A stretch of DNA of 64,000 nucleotides from Zygosaccharomyces rouxii (taxonomy: Eukaryota; Ascomycota; Saccharomycetes; Saccharomycetales; Saccharomycetaceae), in the NCBI RefSeq assembly GCF_000026365.1, contig NC_012994.1:682001-746000 (forward strand), read 5' to 3'. Positions 1 to 9,463 of this stretch are shown one piece after another; the stretch's first letter is position 1; every line of letters begins with the position of its first letter. A program made the translations under genes and the position numbers. The notes beneath the pieces are model-generated. The model saw only the letters and a program-made list of their open reading frames with translations. It was not told where the DNA came from and made no database searches.

Positions 1-189
1 ACTAAAAAAGCTGGCGGTAAGAAGAAAAAATTATCAAGGCCGCCTCCTCCGGTTACAACTAAAGAAGTAGAGCAAGTTGCGCGGTTAACTCCAAGACAAA
101 ACAATCATCGTAGGAGTAGCTCTATAGGCCAAGAACGGTATTTGAGGAATCTACATCGAGCTATGAAGTCAAAGCCATATCCGCAATAA
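1..189 (+). CDS. FIR1: C-terminal end of a FIR1-like gene (partial, 5' end outside the window)
   Basis: An open frame enters from the left edge and ends at a TAA at 187-189, giving 62 residues. The stretch is basic and proline-rich, with a poly-Lys patch, an RPPPP run and a tail ending YPQ; no domain is visible. Identity rests on order: in S. cerevisiae the gene convergent with ZRG8 (YER033C) is FIR1 (YER032W), a protein linked to mRNA 3' processing and to the cytokinesis/septation checkpoint, and here too the gene runs toward a ZRG8 ortholog. The sequence alone does not prove this, because Fir1 is largely disordered and this tail carries no diagnostic motif. The 184-bp gap to ZRG8 is AT-rich and holds the 3' ends of both genes. 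Confidence 0.55.
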   Translation, partial: TKKAGGKKKKLSRPPPPVTTKEVEQVARLTPRQNNHRRSSSIGQERYLRNLHRAMKSKPYPQ

Positions 190-373
190 TTATGGAGAAG
201 GATAATTTGCACATATGGAGATCTTTAAATATTTCTTTAGGGAATACCAAGCATTAATAATGTCTTATAATAATATTAATAGTATATGCCAGTGTCTATA
301 AGATGCTAAAACTAATTCGTTTAATTTTGCTTTTTATTTTTATTTTGTTTTTGTTTGCCTTTTAATCCTACGA

Positions 374-2703
374 TCAACGAAGTGAAGGTATTTTTGGTGA
401 ATTGTCCACTGAAGAAGAACCCTCTTGAATTGGACTCAATGACTTATCATTTATGAATCCAGGAGAGGGTTTATTCACCGAGTTATTTGGAGTAAGCGGG
501 GCAAAATTTTCGTAGTCAGCTTTTGAAGGTGAAGTAATATAATCATCGATGGAGTCTAAGTACTGCTCACTAGTCCTTGGTGAGCGTTGATATTTATCTA
601 TCGGTGAACGATCCCAGCCATGATTGAAAAATGTGACCGTCTTGTTTTTAATCTCTAATTTGTTTCTAGCTGGTGCATTTTCCTTCGCTGTACCCGTAGG
701 TTGACTCGAGTAACTATGAGTACCACGAAAAGAGCCTCTCAGTGAGCGTCTTAATGAAGGTTTAGCAGGATCATCGTGTTCGGAATCAGAAAAAGTGAAA
801 TCCTCAGGAACTGTATTAATTTCGTCCAGGTAGTCATCATCGGCCAACTTGTGCTCTTCCATATATTTATCCTCCTCCTTCTCATCAATGAAGTACAGAT
901 TACTCATCAGTCCAGGAATTTCAGAATCTAGGTTGCTGCTCAAATCATGATATTTCAAACTTTGAGATCTCGCTGGTGGTGGAAGTGAAGGGGTTGTATT
1001 AGAAAGATGCGGTTGACTATCAAAAGGTGTAACAGAGGTGGAGGCACTATTTCCTGGAGGGGTTAAATAGATTTGAACTGGGGTTTTGGGTCTTCCTAAA
1101 GGAGATGTATGCATTTGTAAATATTTCCTCTGTTGAGAATCATCAGAGGCATTTGGAGATTCTCGATCTGGTATTGAAAAGCTTCCATCTTCTGCTGCGT
1201 TGACTTCTCCAATCAAGTCATCTTGATCCTCATCTTCATCAGATAGACCATCTTCTAAATCAAAGATGTCCGAGAAGCTTTTCACTGCCTTACTCTTTGG
1301 TAGACTAGGTTGTTTGCCGCTAAGTGCTGGAATTGAAGGTTGAACATCTAATGGTGACTGCGCACCTGGTGAGGCATGATATCTTGGAGGTTTATTGGTT
1401 GCTGGCGGCTTTATCGTAGAGGGGGATTGAAGACGTATGGAAGGCATACTCATTGTAGGTGACGATTGAATGTGAGGAGATGTTTGGAGAGGCGCCTGGG
1501 AACAAACTGTAGTAGTAGACTGTGAAGCTGACGGTGATCGCATTGTTGTATCATGATTAAATGAATCACTCGTCCTCGAATCATTTAAATTAGTTGGAGA
1601 ACTTTTTTGGTCCTTTTCAGTGCTTTCCATATGCTTCGAATGTCTTGCAGATGAAGGAACTGAACTTAACGGCCTTTTCTCATTAGATGCAAACGACTGA
1701 GCGGAAACATTGATGGTTTTAGTATCGAGTCCCAAGCCAGCCAATCCCGAATGATCAGCACCGTCTTCTTCTTCTTCATCAGATAGAGCAAACAGATCCT
1801 GATATTTTTTCACGGGTTTTGGTTCGGAGAGATGAGCATCATCTGGCGTCAAATCTTTCTTCACAACTGATTCGTTATCTGAGTTGTCACTTATACCTAA
1901 AAGATTTGAAGGAAATTCCATTTCCCCGTCTTCATCTTCAAAGCAGTTCAGATCATCATCGAAATTCTCATCTTCGTAAAGGTCATCTATGTACATTGCT
2001 TCTGATGGCTCAGGTTTAGAGTAGTATTTGACAGATGAAGTTCTGCCATTTATTCCACTAATTTCAAACGAGAATCTAGAAGTTGCATCTTCTTCATCAT
2101 CTTCCTCATACTCTTCATCCTCTTCGTAATCCTCTTCTTCTGGTGGTAAGTGCTCCGTGTCACCTACTTCAACATCTTGAGATGCTCCATGATCTTCTTG
2201 GAACTTGACCGCAGGGCTTCTTTTTGTCACATTATCTGGTCCCTTAAAATTCGAGAGTTTAGAAGTATTATTCACTTTGGCGGTTGCTTCATCACCATTA
2301 TCGTCATTAAGAGTTCGCATATCCGGAGAATCTTCATCTAACGTATCCGGTGAAAAGGTTGATTTTAAAAAATCCATTGTCACTGAGGAATCCTGTCCCA
2401 AATGAAGTATATCGTCATGAGAGTGAATTCTTGCTTGTCGATTTTTATTCTTAACGCTGGATAATTTGCTGTAGACCTGTGGCTGTTGCTGTTCACCCTG
2501 TCGCAGCGAACCATCTTCAGTTGATGACCTTGGCGCGTAACCTGGAAGCTGAAAACTCCTTGGAGGTGCTTCTTGTGCTTTCCTCTCGCTGGCTATCCTC
2601 ACAGCAGGGCCTAAATCGGATGATAGAACAGGTGTAGAGGGTTGTGTAGATGACTGAAATTTACCACTATGATTACTACCATTATTATTATTATTATCAT
2701 TAC

Positions 2704-2736
<33 letters not shown>

Positions 2737-3205
2737 TCAGGACAATAACCTGTTGTTCCTTATCTCCATTATCTCCCCAAGAATGAGTGACTGTTCCTTT
2801 CACCGCCAAGAACCTGTTATCATCATGACTATTACGACCCATACCAACATCACCGGGCATTTCATATTTATTGGCCTGAGGTGTACCAGGAGCACTGCTA
2901 TATTCCTTAGGTCCAAAGGGACCGGGTTGTAACAGTGGAGAATTAGATGATGAGTTCTTCTTGAAGAGTTTACCTGGGAACATTTTCTTGTTCAACTTGT
3001 GGAATGATTCAAACCCAGGCGAATGCTTAAATCCTTGGAAATTAGATCCTGATTGTGGAGGTGTTGATTGAATGAATGATACAGTATCATTTTTGGGCAT
3101 ATCAGGAGCAGTTAGCCCTTCATTATTTGAATGTGGAGGAGCAAACCCTGTAGGGTTTTCATCTAATGAATTGGCCTTTTTATGCGATCTGATGAATGAA
3201 CGCAT
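374..3205 (-). CDS. ZRG8: ZRG8 ortholog, disordered cytoplasmic protein
   Basis: This 943-residue protein is low-complexity throughout: an N-terminal basic region, an Asn/Asp run near residues 155-178, an acidic block around 350-375, and many Ser/Pro-rich stretches. No enzyme domain is seen. S. cerevisiae Zrg8 (about 1,076 residues) is a bud-localised protein whose gene is induced by zinc deficiency and which has been linked to the RAM/Ace2 pathway. The call comes from position (convergent with a FIR1-like gene), length class and composition; the C-terminal third, with short motifs such as FFNHGWDRSPIDKYQ, looks the most ordered. The ATG at 3205 is a true ATG. The gene follows NCS6 on the same strand by about 270 bp. 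Codon runs for Asn and Asp form microsatellites at 2670-2740. Confidence 0.72.
2675..2736. repeat. ATT/ATC trinucleotide microsatellite inside ZRG8
   Basis: Runs of ATT broken by ATC and ACT units encode the Asn/Asp/Ser tract of ZRG8 on the minus strand. The interruptions show it is an imperfect repeat. It keeps the reading frame, and its length is likely to vary between strains. Confidence 0.85.
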
Positions 3206-3473
3206 TATTGCATTAGTTATTAGGAAATCTTAGATCCGCTAGAAATAGTTGTAGCACTCTTATAACCCCTCGAAATCTTGAAATGTTTAGCTTTAAGCTC
3301 TATATTCTGATTACATTAAATGGATCTTAAAGTACATAAAACATCTCCAAACAAGAATAATTTTAGCATAGGGTCATATGACTAAGCCCATATATACATA
3401 ATATTGATTATTTAATACTAAATTTACACCAATGATTAATTCTATCCTATCTGATTAGTTCAGTGATTCCGAC

Positions 3474-4625
3474 TTAGAATTTTAAAGATTCCAATGTTCT
3501 TGTGAGTCGAGCAGTACCTTGTGTGGAAGTATCATTATCCAGGGTTACCTTAGCCCTGTTGTTCTCAAGCCCTTCTAATAGCATACAAGCCTTACAAATC
3601 CTGTTGCTAGACAAATATCCACATTTTTCACACTTGTTGCCATCTACAAACCCTAATGATACAGATCCATCTGTTCTGACTTCCATTTGTTTTGGTGTAC
3701 CTGTCCTCTTTGGTTTTTTGGGTTTTAATACTAGATTTTCACCACTATGAATTATATCGATAATACAACTTGGTCTAACCATTTCCAGATTTTTCATTAA
3801 TTCCCTAGCGGTACCTCTAAAGGCTTCAGGCGCATACGAACATTCTGTGGAGAAATAGTCTAATTTTTTGTAGTGGGCATAGAGTACAATCTCCTTTTGA
3901 TAAGAATATTTGAAAGGTTTCGATCTCTTAATGGGGGATCCACTACTCTGCGTAATGATAGCGGTAGATTTTTCCAAACGAGCTACATCACCTCGTAGAA
4001 TGTTCATTAGAACCGTTTCCGCCATGTCATCTGCATTATGACCTGTTACCACATGGCTGATCCCCAGCTTTGATGAGCCTCGATCCAGAGCTTGACGTCT
4101 GAATACACCACAGTAGGTACAACTGCTTCTAACACCCGCACACGCAACGATTTCATCCATAGTCCAGTCGTACAGCTCTCTATATGATATAATTTCTAAC
4201 GGAAGACCATATTGTACTTGATTCCTCTTCACGGTAGCCAAGGAATCATCTCTATAGCCCACTATACCTTCATCAATACTCAATAAGACAAGTTCAATAC
4301 CATAATCATAACGATCGTTTAGTAATTTTAAAACATATGCCAATACCGTTGAATCCTTACCACCGGATGCTCCTATAGCAACCTTCTCACCTCTATAGAA
4401 TAAATTGTTATTCACAATAGTATTGTGAATTTCAGTTTCGAACACATGGAAGAAGCATGATTTGCAAATCTTTTGTAGATTCTTGGGCCTACGTATAATA
4501 GCCTTTCGACAACGGCACAGCTCACATAATTGTGATACTTTAACCTGCTTCTTATTTACAGGATCGGATGGCGGCACGAATGACATAGGGGACGTTTGTG
4601 ACTGTAATGGCTTTCTTGAGTCCAT
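3474..4625 (-). CDS. NCS6: Ncs6/Ctu1, cytoplasmic tRNA 2-thiouridine synthase
   Basis: Ncs6, with Ncs2, makes the 2-thio group of the wobble uridine of tRNA Lys, Glu and Gln, taking sulfur from the ubiquitin-like protein Urm1. The 383-residue protein starts with two CxxC pairs (C34/C37 and C54/C57), followed by the PP-loop SGGKDS at 87-92 that adenylates the tRNA, a central CxxC (C169/C172, SSCTYCG) for the iron-sulfur or thiol chemistry, and a C-terminal zinc-ribbon-like CEKCGY...CKAC pair. All expected residues are present. Order NCS6-VAM7-SKI8 equals YGL211W-YGL212W-YGL213C. The start ATG is the last of three ATGs set 5 nt apart in a GATGA repeat (4625-4635), so two out-of-frame upstream starts overlap it. 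The gap to VAM7 is 108 bp and contains a tRNA-3'-end-like element. Confidence 0.97.
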   Translation of the reverse strand: MDSRKPLQSQTSPMSFVPPSDPVNKKQVKVSQLCELCRCRKAIIRRPKNLQKICKSCFFHVFETEIHNTIVNNNLFYRGEKVAIGASGGKDSTVLAYVLKLLNDRYDYGIELVLLSIDEGIVGYRDDSLATVKRNQVQYGLPLEIISYRELYDWTMDEIVACAGVRSSCTYCGVFRRQALDRGSSKLGISHVVTGHNADDMAETVLMNILRGDVARLEKSTAIITQSSGSPIKRSKPFKYSYQKEIVLYAHYKKLDYFSTECSYAPEAFRGTARELMKNLEMVRPSCIIDIIHSGENLVLKPKKPKRTGTPKQMEVRTDGSVSLGFVDGNKCEKCGYLSSNRICKACMLLEGLENNRAKVTLDNDTSTQGTARLTRTLESLKF

Positions 4626-4693
4626 CTCATCTCATCTCTGCAATAATTTTTTTTATTTTATTATTTTCGTTGAAAAATTATTCGGAGTTAGAG

Positions 4694-4736
4694 AAAAAAA
4701 GGAAGATGCGTCTCGGGCGGTTCGAATGGAGGACTA
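4694..4736 (-). other. tRNA-3'-end-like intergenic element, copy A
   Basis: Read on the minus strand from the VAM7 stop codon, this contains TCCTC, a B-box-like ATTCGAACC, then GCATCTTCC and a run of seven T. Aligned without gaps to the element at 60358-60399, 32 of 42 positions are identical. A tRNA gene ends in the same way (B box, 3' half of acceptor, T-run terminator), but the T-stem does not pair well and no upstream tRNA body or A box is seen. A tRNA relic or a TFIIIC-type site are both possible. Confidence 0.4.
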
Positions 4737-5798
4737 CTCATTATTGAACTGTTTGGCCCTTCTGTTAGCGGTACGTAGCTTAGAAGCTGTATTATCTACA
4801 CCGTCATTCAGCGAATCTAGCAGTTCGTTATCCTGTAGTAGTTCTTGATTCATGGCAAGCGATAAATCTTTTTGTCGTTGAACGATTTTGTGCATTTCTT
4901 TCATCTCTAAGTCCTGCTTAGACATACTGTCCTTATGCAATTGCAATAGTTGCTGGTTATTTAAAGGAGCAGTTTCCTCAGTTTCACCGAATCTTCTACG
5001 TCCTATAGCTGGCTTTTTGGGAGTTCTTGGTTCGGTAGGCCCCTCAAAAAGTGCCACTTTTAAGTCATTATGTTCATTATTATTATTGCTGTTGCTGCTG
5101 TCATGAGGACGGGAACTACTCTCAAGTGCAAATTCATTCATATCCTTTTTTAAAGTCTGGAGTAGATTTTGTCGTCTTGCAAATTCTGCCTGTCCCAATT
5201 TTTCACTACCACGCTTAAGGGCATTCTCCAAATCGTGGAGCACCAATCTCAACTGCATTAGATCTCGAGTCACTGAAGATGCCATTCCTCTTTTACACGA
5301 CTCTAGTAGGTGTTTGGAGTCCCTAAAAGTTGTTAACCATTGTGTAGGATCATTTATATTGCCTTGGCTTGACGGTAAATCTGAATTCTTTGGTTCATAG
5401 GAATTCCAATTAGAGGATAATTTTAAGAATTTACACACCTGCGGTGAATTCTTCCATTTCGTGTCAAAAGAATCGTTCAAAAGGTCTTGTAGAAAATTGG
5501 CTAATGTTATCTTTCTCTCCTCTATGACATCTGGATCCAATGAACTCTGTTTCCATAATCCAAACTGTCTCTGTGGTAGCTCATAGGGCAGCTCCGTGCC
5601 AAACTCTTTCTCCAACTTCATTTTTAAATCCCAAAACTCTGAAAACCTTCTATACACTCGATGCTCGTAGCTTTGTTCATTCGCAGATTCATCGTTACTC
5701 CTAATGACCTTTACTAAAACCCCATAAAGCGCATAAGACTCCTTGACGATTCGAATGTCATCAATTACCACAGCAACTTCGATTCTTTGTGGCCTCAT
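4734..5798 (-). CDS. VAM7: Vam7, vacuolar Qc-SNARE with PX domain
   Basis: Vam7 is the soluble SNAP-25-like SNARE of vacuole fusion: its PX domain binds PI3P and its C-terminal helix joins Vam3, Vti1 and Nyv1. The N-terminal ~120 residues show PX features (YRRFSEFWDLK basic motif, then a PQRQ proline loop), and the last ~60 residues form a Qc-SNARE helix with no membrane anchor (ending RRAKQFNNE). The frame can be read upstream to 5819, but that codon is TTG; the first ATG is at 5798 (MRPQRIEVAVV), giving 354 residues against 316 in S. cerevisiae. The extra length is in the linker, which includes an Asn run. It is divergent from SKI8 with 172 bp between the starts. Confidence 0.95.
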   Translation of the reverse strand: MRPQRIEVAVVIDDIRIVKESYALYGVLVKVIRSNDESANEQSYEHRVYRRFSEFWDLKMKLEKEFGTELPYELPQRQFGLWKQSSLDPDVIEERKITLANFLQDLLNDSFDTKWKNSPQVCKFLKLSSNWNSYEPKNSDLPSSQGNINDPTQWLTTFRDSKHLLESCKRGMASSVTRDLMQLRLVLHDLENALKRGSEKLGQAEFARRQNLLQTLKKDMNEFALESSSRPHDSSNSNNNNEHNDLKVALFEGPTEPRTPKKPAIGRRRFGETEETAPLNNQQLLQLHKDSMSKQDLEMKEMHKIVQRQKDLSLAMNQELLQDNELLDSLNDGVDNTASKLRTANRRAKQFNNE

Positions 5799-5970
5799 AA
5801 TAGCTGATCGAGCTTGCAATTGGCTTCTTAACAGTACCCTTTTTCCTCTATTTATCTAGATATAATTACTTGACATTGTATACTGTGAAAACCCATTTCA
5901 AATCGCCTAACATTGGAAAGTATCACTAACATTTGAAACAGAATAGTAAGAAACTAAAGGCTTCAAAACC

Positions 5971-7242
5971 ATGTCAAACGTCTTTATATCGACTGCTAAC
6001 TGTGGTAAAGCTCATAATGCTGACATATATGGAACTTCCGTTTGTTTGCCCTATACCGTAACATGTTCTGGTGATGGTACTATTAAGCTTTGGAAGAACA
6101 AGTTACTAGATAACGAATTGCCCAAGGAGAACGTTATTACGCAATTTGTTCACAGGACAGGTGTTCACCATGTAGATACTTTCTATTCAGTGGAGAAAGG
6201 TGGGCATGAATTGTGCATTGTATCCTGTGTTTCATTTGCAGGTACTATTCATTTCTACCAAGTTGATGTTAAGAGTGGTAAAGTTGAAGCAGTTGACCTG
6301 TTACCATCTCAAGATAAGAAAAAATCATATTGGTCATTAAAATGGTTTAAAAGTGATGATCAAATGGTTTGTCATAGGTTAGCGGCCACTGATGTTAAGG
6401 GCAATACGCTTGTCTGGAGATTCCATCCATTTGCACAAGAGTTTGATGAAGAGTTGGCAAAGAAAGAAGAGGAAAAAAGAGCTAAAAGGTTGGCAAGAGG
6501 TCAAAGTGTGGAGGATCCATCTACAAATTCTGAAAACGATGAAGAACTGAAATTACAACCTCATTTAAAACTGCATGGAGAGATTCCCTCTGTAGAACCT
6601 GTCTTTGCCACATGTGTAGGCATTTCTCATAATGGATTGGTGGCTACAGGGTTTGCCAATGGTAGCGTCGTTGTATCTGAACTGAGTACTTTGAGACGTA
6701 TTCATAATTTTGAAGGTTTCGGTATTCAAGGAATTGAACAAAATAGTAACACAGTGAGAGCCGTTGAATTTTCCCCATTGGGTACTTTGTTAGCTGTTGC
6801 TAGTGATTCTGGTTCTTACGGCTGTGTGTCCCTTTATGAAACTGAATATGGTGAACGTGTAGGTTCACTAACGGTTCCTACTCATAGCGCTCAAACAAGT
6901 ATCGGTACTTTTGCCCATGATGGTTGGGTATTTGGATTATCCTTTAATCCCACAGGTGAATTTTTAGCAACTTGTGGGTACGATAGTAAAGTTAGAATTT
7001 GGGATGTTAAATTAAGAGAAAGGGTCTCGACATTAAATATTAGCGCCGGTGATATCGAGGTTGAAGAAGACATAATGTTACAAGACGAAAATGGTGAATC
7101 TGTGAAAAATCCACCTGTTATGGATGTTAAATTCATCAATAAGGGTGTGCGTGGTGGTATGGGCAGCGAGACCAATGAGGGTCTTTGCTGCGTGTGTTTA
7201 GATAGAAGTGTTAGATGGTTTAGAGCTGCTGGTGGTAGCTAA
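5971..7242 (+). CDS. SKI8: Ski8, WD40 subunit of the Ski complex
   Basis: Ski8 is the WD40 scaffold of the cytoplasmic Ski2-Ski3-Ski8 complex that feeds mRNA to the exosome; in S. cerevisiae it also helps Spo11 form meiotic double-strand breaks. The 423-residue protein has WD-type repeats from end to end, e.g. VTCSGDGTIKLWK near residue 30-42 and LATCGYDSKVRIWDVK near 330-345. A charged insertion rich in Lys/Glu sits around residues 165-195, and this accounts for the extra length over the S. cerevisiae protein (397). The ATG at 5971 opens the frame. Order NCS6-VAM7-SKI8 is as in S. cerevisiae YGL211-213, but the next gene is a non-syntenic amidase. Confidence 0.95.
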   Translation: MSNVFISTANCGKAHNADIYGTSVCLPYTVTCSGDGTIKLWKNKLLDNELPKENVITQFVHRTGVHHVDTFYSVEKGGHELCIVSCVSFAGTIHFYQVDVKSGKVEAVDLLPSQDKKKSYWSLKWFKSDDQMVCHRLAATDVKGNTLVWRFHPFAQEFDEELAKKEEEKRAKRLARGQSVEDPSTNSENDEELKLQPHLKLHGEIPSVEPVFATCVGISHNGLVATGFANGSVVVSELSTLRRIHNFEGFGIQGIEQNSNTVRAVEFSPLGTLLAVASDSGSYGCVSLYETEYGERVGSLTVPTHSAQTSIGTFAHDGWVFGLSFNPTGEFLATCGYDSKVRIWDVKLRERVSTLNISAGDIEVEEDIMLQDENGESVKNPPVMDVKFINKGVRGGMGSETNEGLCCVCLDRSVRWFRAAGGS

Positions 7243-7546
7243 TATTTTCTTGATTACGTTGTGTAGAAAATATAATAAAAAGAATTAACGTACAATTGAG
7301 TTTTCAGACAGTTGGTTCCAAGAATTTCACCGGCTACTGAAAAGTTCCTTTTCTAGGCCAAAACGTTAAATCGGAACCAAAACGGTGCACAAGTGGGCCA
7401 GACACACATATATATGCTCAATGGTCTACGCAACCAGGCTTGCATAGGTCTGAAAGCTACTCAAGATATCTCAAGATTACTCTAGGGGGAGGTGAGAAAA
7501 AAGATACTTTTAAATACAAGGTGAATGAACTTAAATAAAATTGGTA
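7243..7546. other. convergent intergenic gap SKI8 / amidase
   Basis: These 304 bp between two converging genes hold an AT-rich stretch suited to 3'-end formation just after SKI8 and a short alternating AT run near 7409-7416. I see no ORF, RNA gene or inverted repeat marking an insertion boundary. Confidence 0.6.
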
Positions 7547-9463
7547 TTATGGAAACAACTTTTGACCTGTGGCGACCCCGCCAATAAGGTTGGCTCTTCC
7601 CATCTGCTCGATTAAATCGAGGACCATAAAGTCGCAACCGGGCGCTGCTCCAATGGCCGCTGTAACGGGCAGGTATTTTTCTGTCAATGTGATAGTCGAG
7701 TTATAGGCGACCTCGCCAAGTGGGACAATGGCCTCCGGAGTACGTGCAAAAGAGGAAATATACATTTCAGAAAAGGCAGAAAAACCATCGGCATTGGGAG
7801 CGGAGTTGTAAACGTTTCTATAAGCAGTTGAACCGTCGTTTGACAGGAAGATGTACAGTGAGCTTGAGCACGTTTGCGGGTTCGTAGAAGTCACATTAGC
7901 ATTCCACCAGTCGTCAAACTGCCACTTTTGTTCGACGCAGCGATCGTAACCATCTTGGGTGAGATTATTGTAGGCCCACTCCCATCTAAACTTTGGGATA
8001 GGATCCATGAAGGGAATATCACCATTGCTAGCTTCTTGGTAATCTTTTGAGAACCGCTCCCAAATGTTTACATATTGGTAGAATCCAGCAAGTCCGTACC
8101 ACGTATTGTTGAAGACGTTGGCTAAACTACTGCCCGTATCTTGTTCATATTTGGAGTAAATGTCTAATTTGGCATTGGAACCGTTCACAAAACTAACGAC
8201 ATTGCTAACAAACGTGTTAAACAGAGCGAGGGCTTCTGAACTGGCACCACTTTCAATGAAGTCCGAATCTCCCTCTTCGAACGCAAAAGTGTAGACTGTT
8301 TTTGGGAAAGAGGTGTAGGAGGTCGAGATATTCTTATTTTCACCGTACCAAGTCTCACCAAATACCTTGAATAGACTAGGGTCTCTTGAAAAATAGCCCG
8401 CTGTGTCCATGAGATCATTCATTGGAATGACACCATCCAGCGATATCGCATCAAAAGAGGGCCTTAAGCCATATAAACCCTGAGACCCAGCTGGACATCT
8501 CACCGAACACCCGGTGTCTGAACCTACGGTGAAATCTAACCAATCGTAAGCTGCCTCAGCGGCTCCGGAGCCACAGGATGACGAAGAAGGAGATTGGTAC
8601 CCGTCGCCTCTTGGGTTAAATGGAGCATGATAGTCAACATAATTTGCAGTTGGGTTACCGCCATTTGCGAATTGAGTCAACTTGAGCTTTCCCACTATGA
8701 CGGCTCCCATATCGATCAGCCTTTGTACAGAGGGACAGGTCAGCGCTGCCTCGTCGTATAACTCGTAGTATTTTCTCGATGCTCCACCAGTCTTGGTCCC
8801 CGCGATATCGTATAGATCCTTCACTCCGACACGATACCCCGCGAGCGGCTGTTCTTCGGTTACGGTATAGTATAGCTTCGAGGGAACCGCGATAGTCTGT
8901 GCATGAGCAACCTCAACTCCGGCTGGTAATGCCATAAACGACTCAGCATTTTCATCTGAAGGAACGATACCCGCTTGGAAAGCGCCGTAGGCGTCTGCAT
9001 AGAGACGGTACGCCTTATAGACGCTTAATTGACCATCCAGATAAGAAGCAAAGTATGGACCATTTGGCAGGGCAGAGCCGCCCAGGGATATGATTGTCGA
9101 CACATTAAGGGTGGAGAGGGAGCAGTTGCTATAGGAAACCACTCCAACGTTTGGAGATTGCACCATGATTGTCTCCAAAAAGTAGTCCGAGTATACATCA
9201 TCGGAACAAGAAAAGTTCTTGGAAACTGATTCAATCGTGGAATAATCCAGGTTGCCCGAGTAACCAAATACAGTCAATGGGAAAAGAAAAGAGCTTTCAA
9301 GGGTCCCAAAAAGGCTCGACATCATTCCAACATCGACGGTCAATTCTGGAACGCCAGGAACATAGTAGGAGATATCACCAAGCTTAACTTGCTTTGAGAC
9401 GGCTAATGCTTCCAAGCTCCCAATAAAGAAACTTAAGCAGAGAGACCAAAAAAACACTTTCAT
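7547..9463 (-). CDS. secreted amidase-signature-family protein
   Basis: An amidase-signature enzyme of 638 residues; such enzymes hydrolyse amides with a Lys-cisSer-Ser triad. All three positions can be located: K215 in YRVGVKDLYD, the Ser run at about 291-296 in SPSSSSCGSGAA, and the nucleophile S320 in GSDTGCSVRCPAG. The Gly-Gly usually before the cis-serine is replaced by Ser, and one Gly by Cys. The N terminus (MKVFFWSLCLSFFIGSLEAL) is a clear signal peptide, probably cut after an ALA, and many NxS/T sequons follow, so the protein is probably secreted or wall-bound. The frame extends to 9484 only from a TTG; the ATG at 9463 starts exactly at the signal peptide. S. cerevisiae has no gene between SKI8 and CLG1 other than a dubious ORF. 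The coding sequence looks richer in G+C than its neighbours. Substrate unknown. Confidence 0.9.
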   Translation of the reverse strand: MKVFFWSLCLSFFIGSLEALAVSKQVKLGDISYYVPGVPELTVDVGMMSSLFGTLESSFLFPLTVFGYSGNLDYSTIESVSKNFSCSDDVYSDYFLETIMVQSPNVGVVSYSNCSLSTLNVSTIISLGGSALPNGPYFASYLDGQLSVYKAYRLYADAYGAFQAGIVPSDENAESFMALPAGVEVAHAQTIAVPSKLYYTVTEEQPLAGYRVGVKDLYDIAGTKTGGASRKYYELYDEAALTCPSVQRLIDMGAVIVGKLKLTQFANGGNPTANYVDYHAPFNPRGDGYQSPSSSSCGSGAAEAAYDWLDFTVGSDTGCSVRCPAGSQGLYGLRPSFDAISLDGVIPMNDLMDTAGYFSRDPSLFKVFGETWYGENKNISTSYTSFPKTVYTFAFEEGDSDFIESGASSEALALFNTFVSNVVSFVNGSNAKLDIYSKYEQDTGSSLANVFNNTWYGLAGFYQYVNIWERFSKDYQEASNGDIPFMDPIPKFRWEWAYNNLTQDGYDRCVEQKWQFDDWWNANVTSTNPQTCSSSLYIFLSNDGSTAYRNVYNSAPNADGFSAFSEMYISSFARTPEAIVPLGEVAYNSTITLTEKYLPVTAAIGAAPGCDFMVLDLIEQMGRANLIGGVATGQKLFP

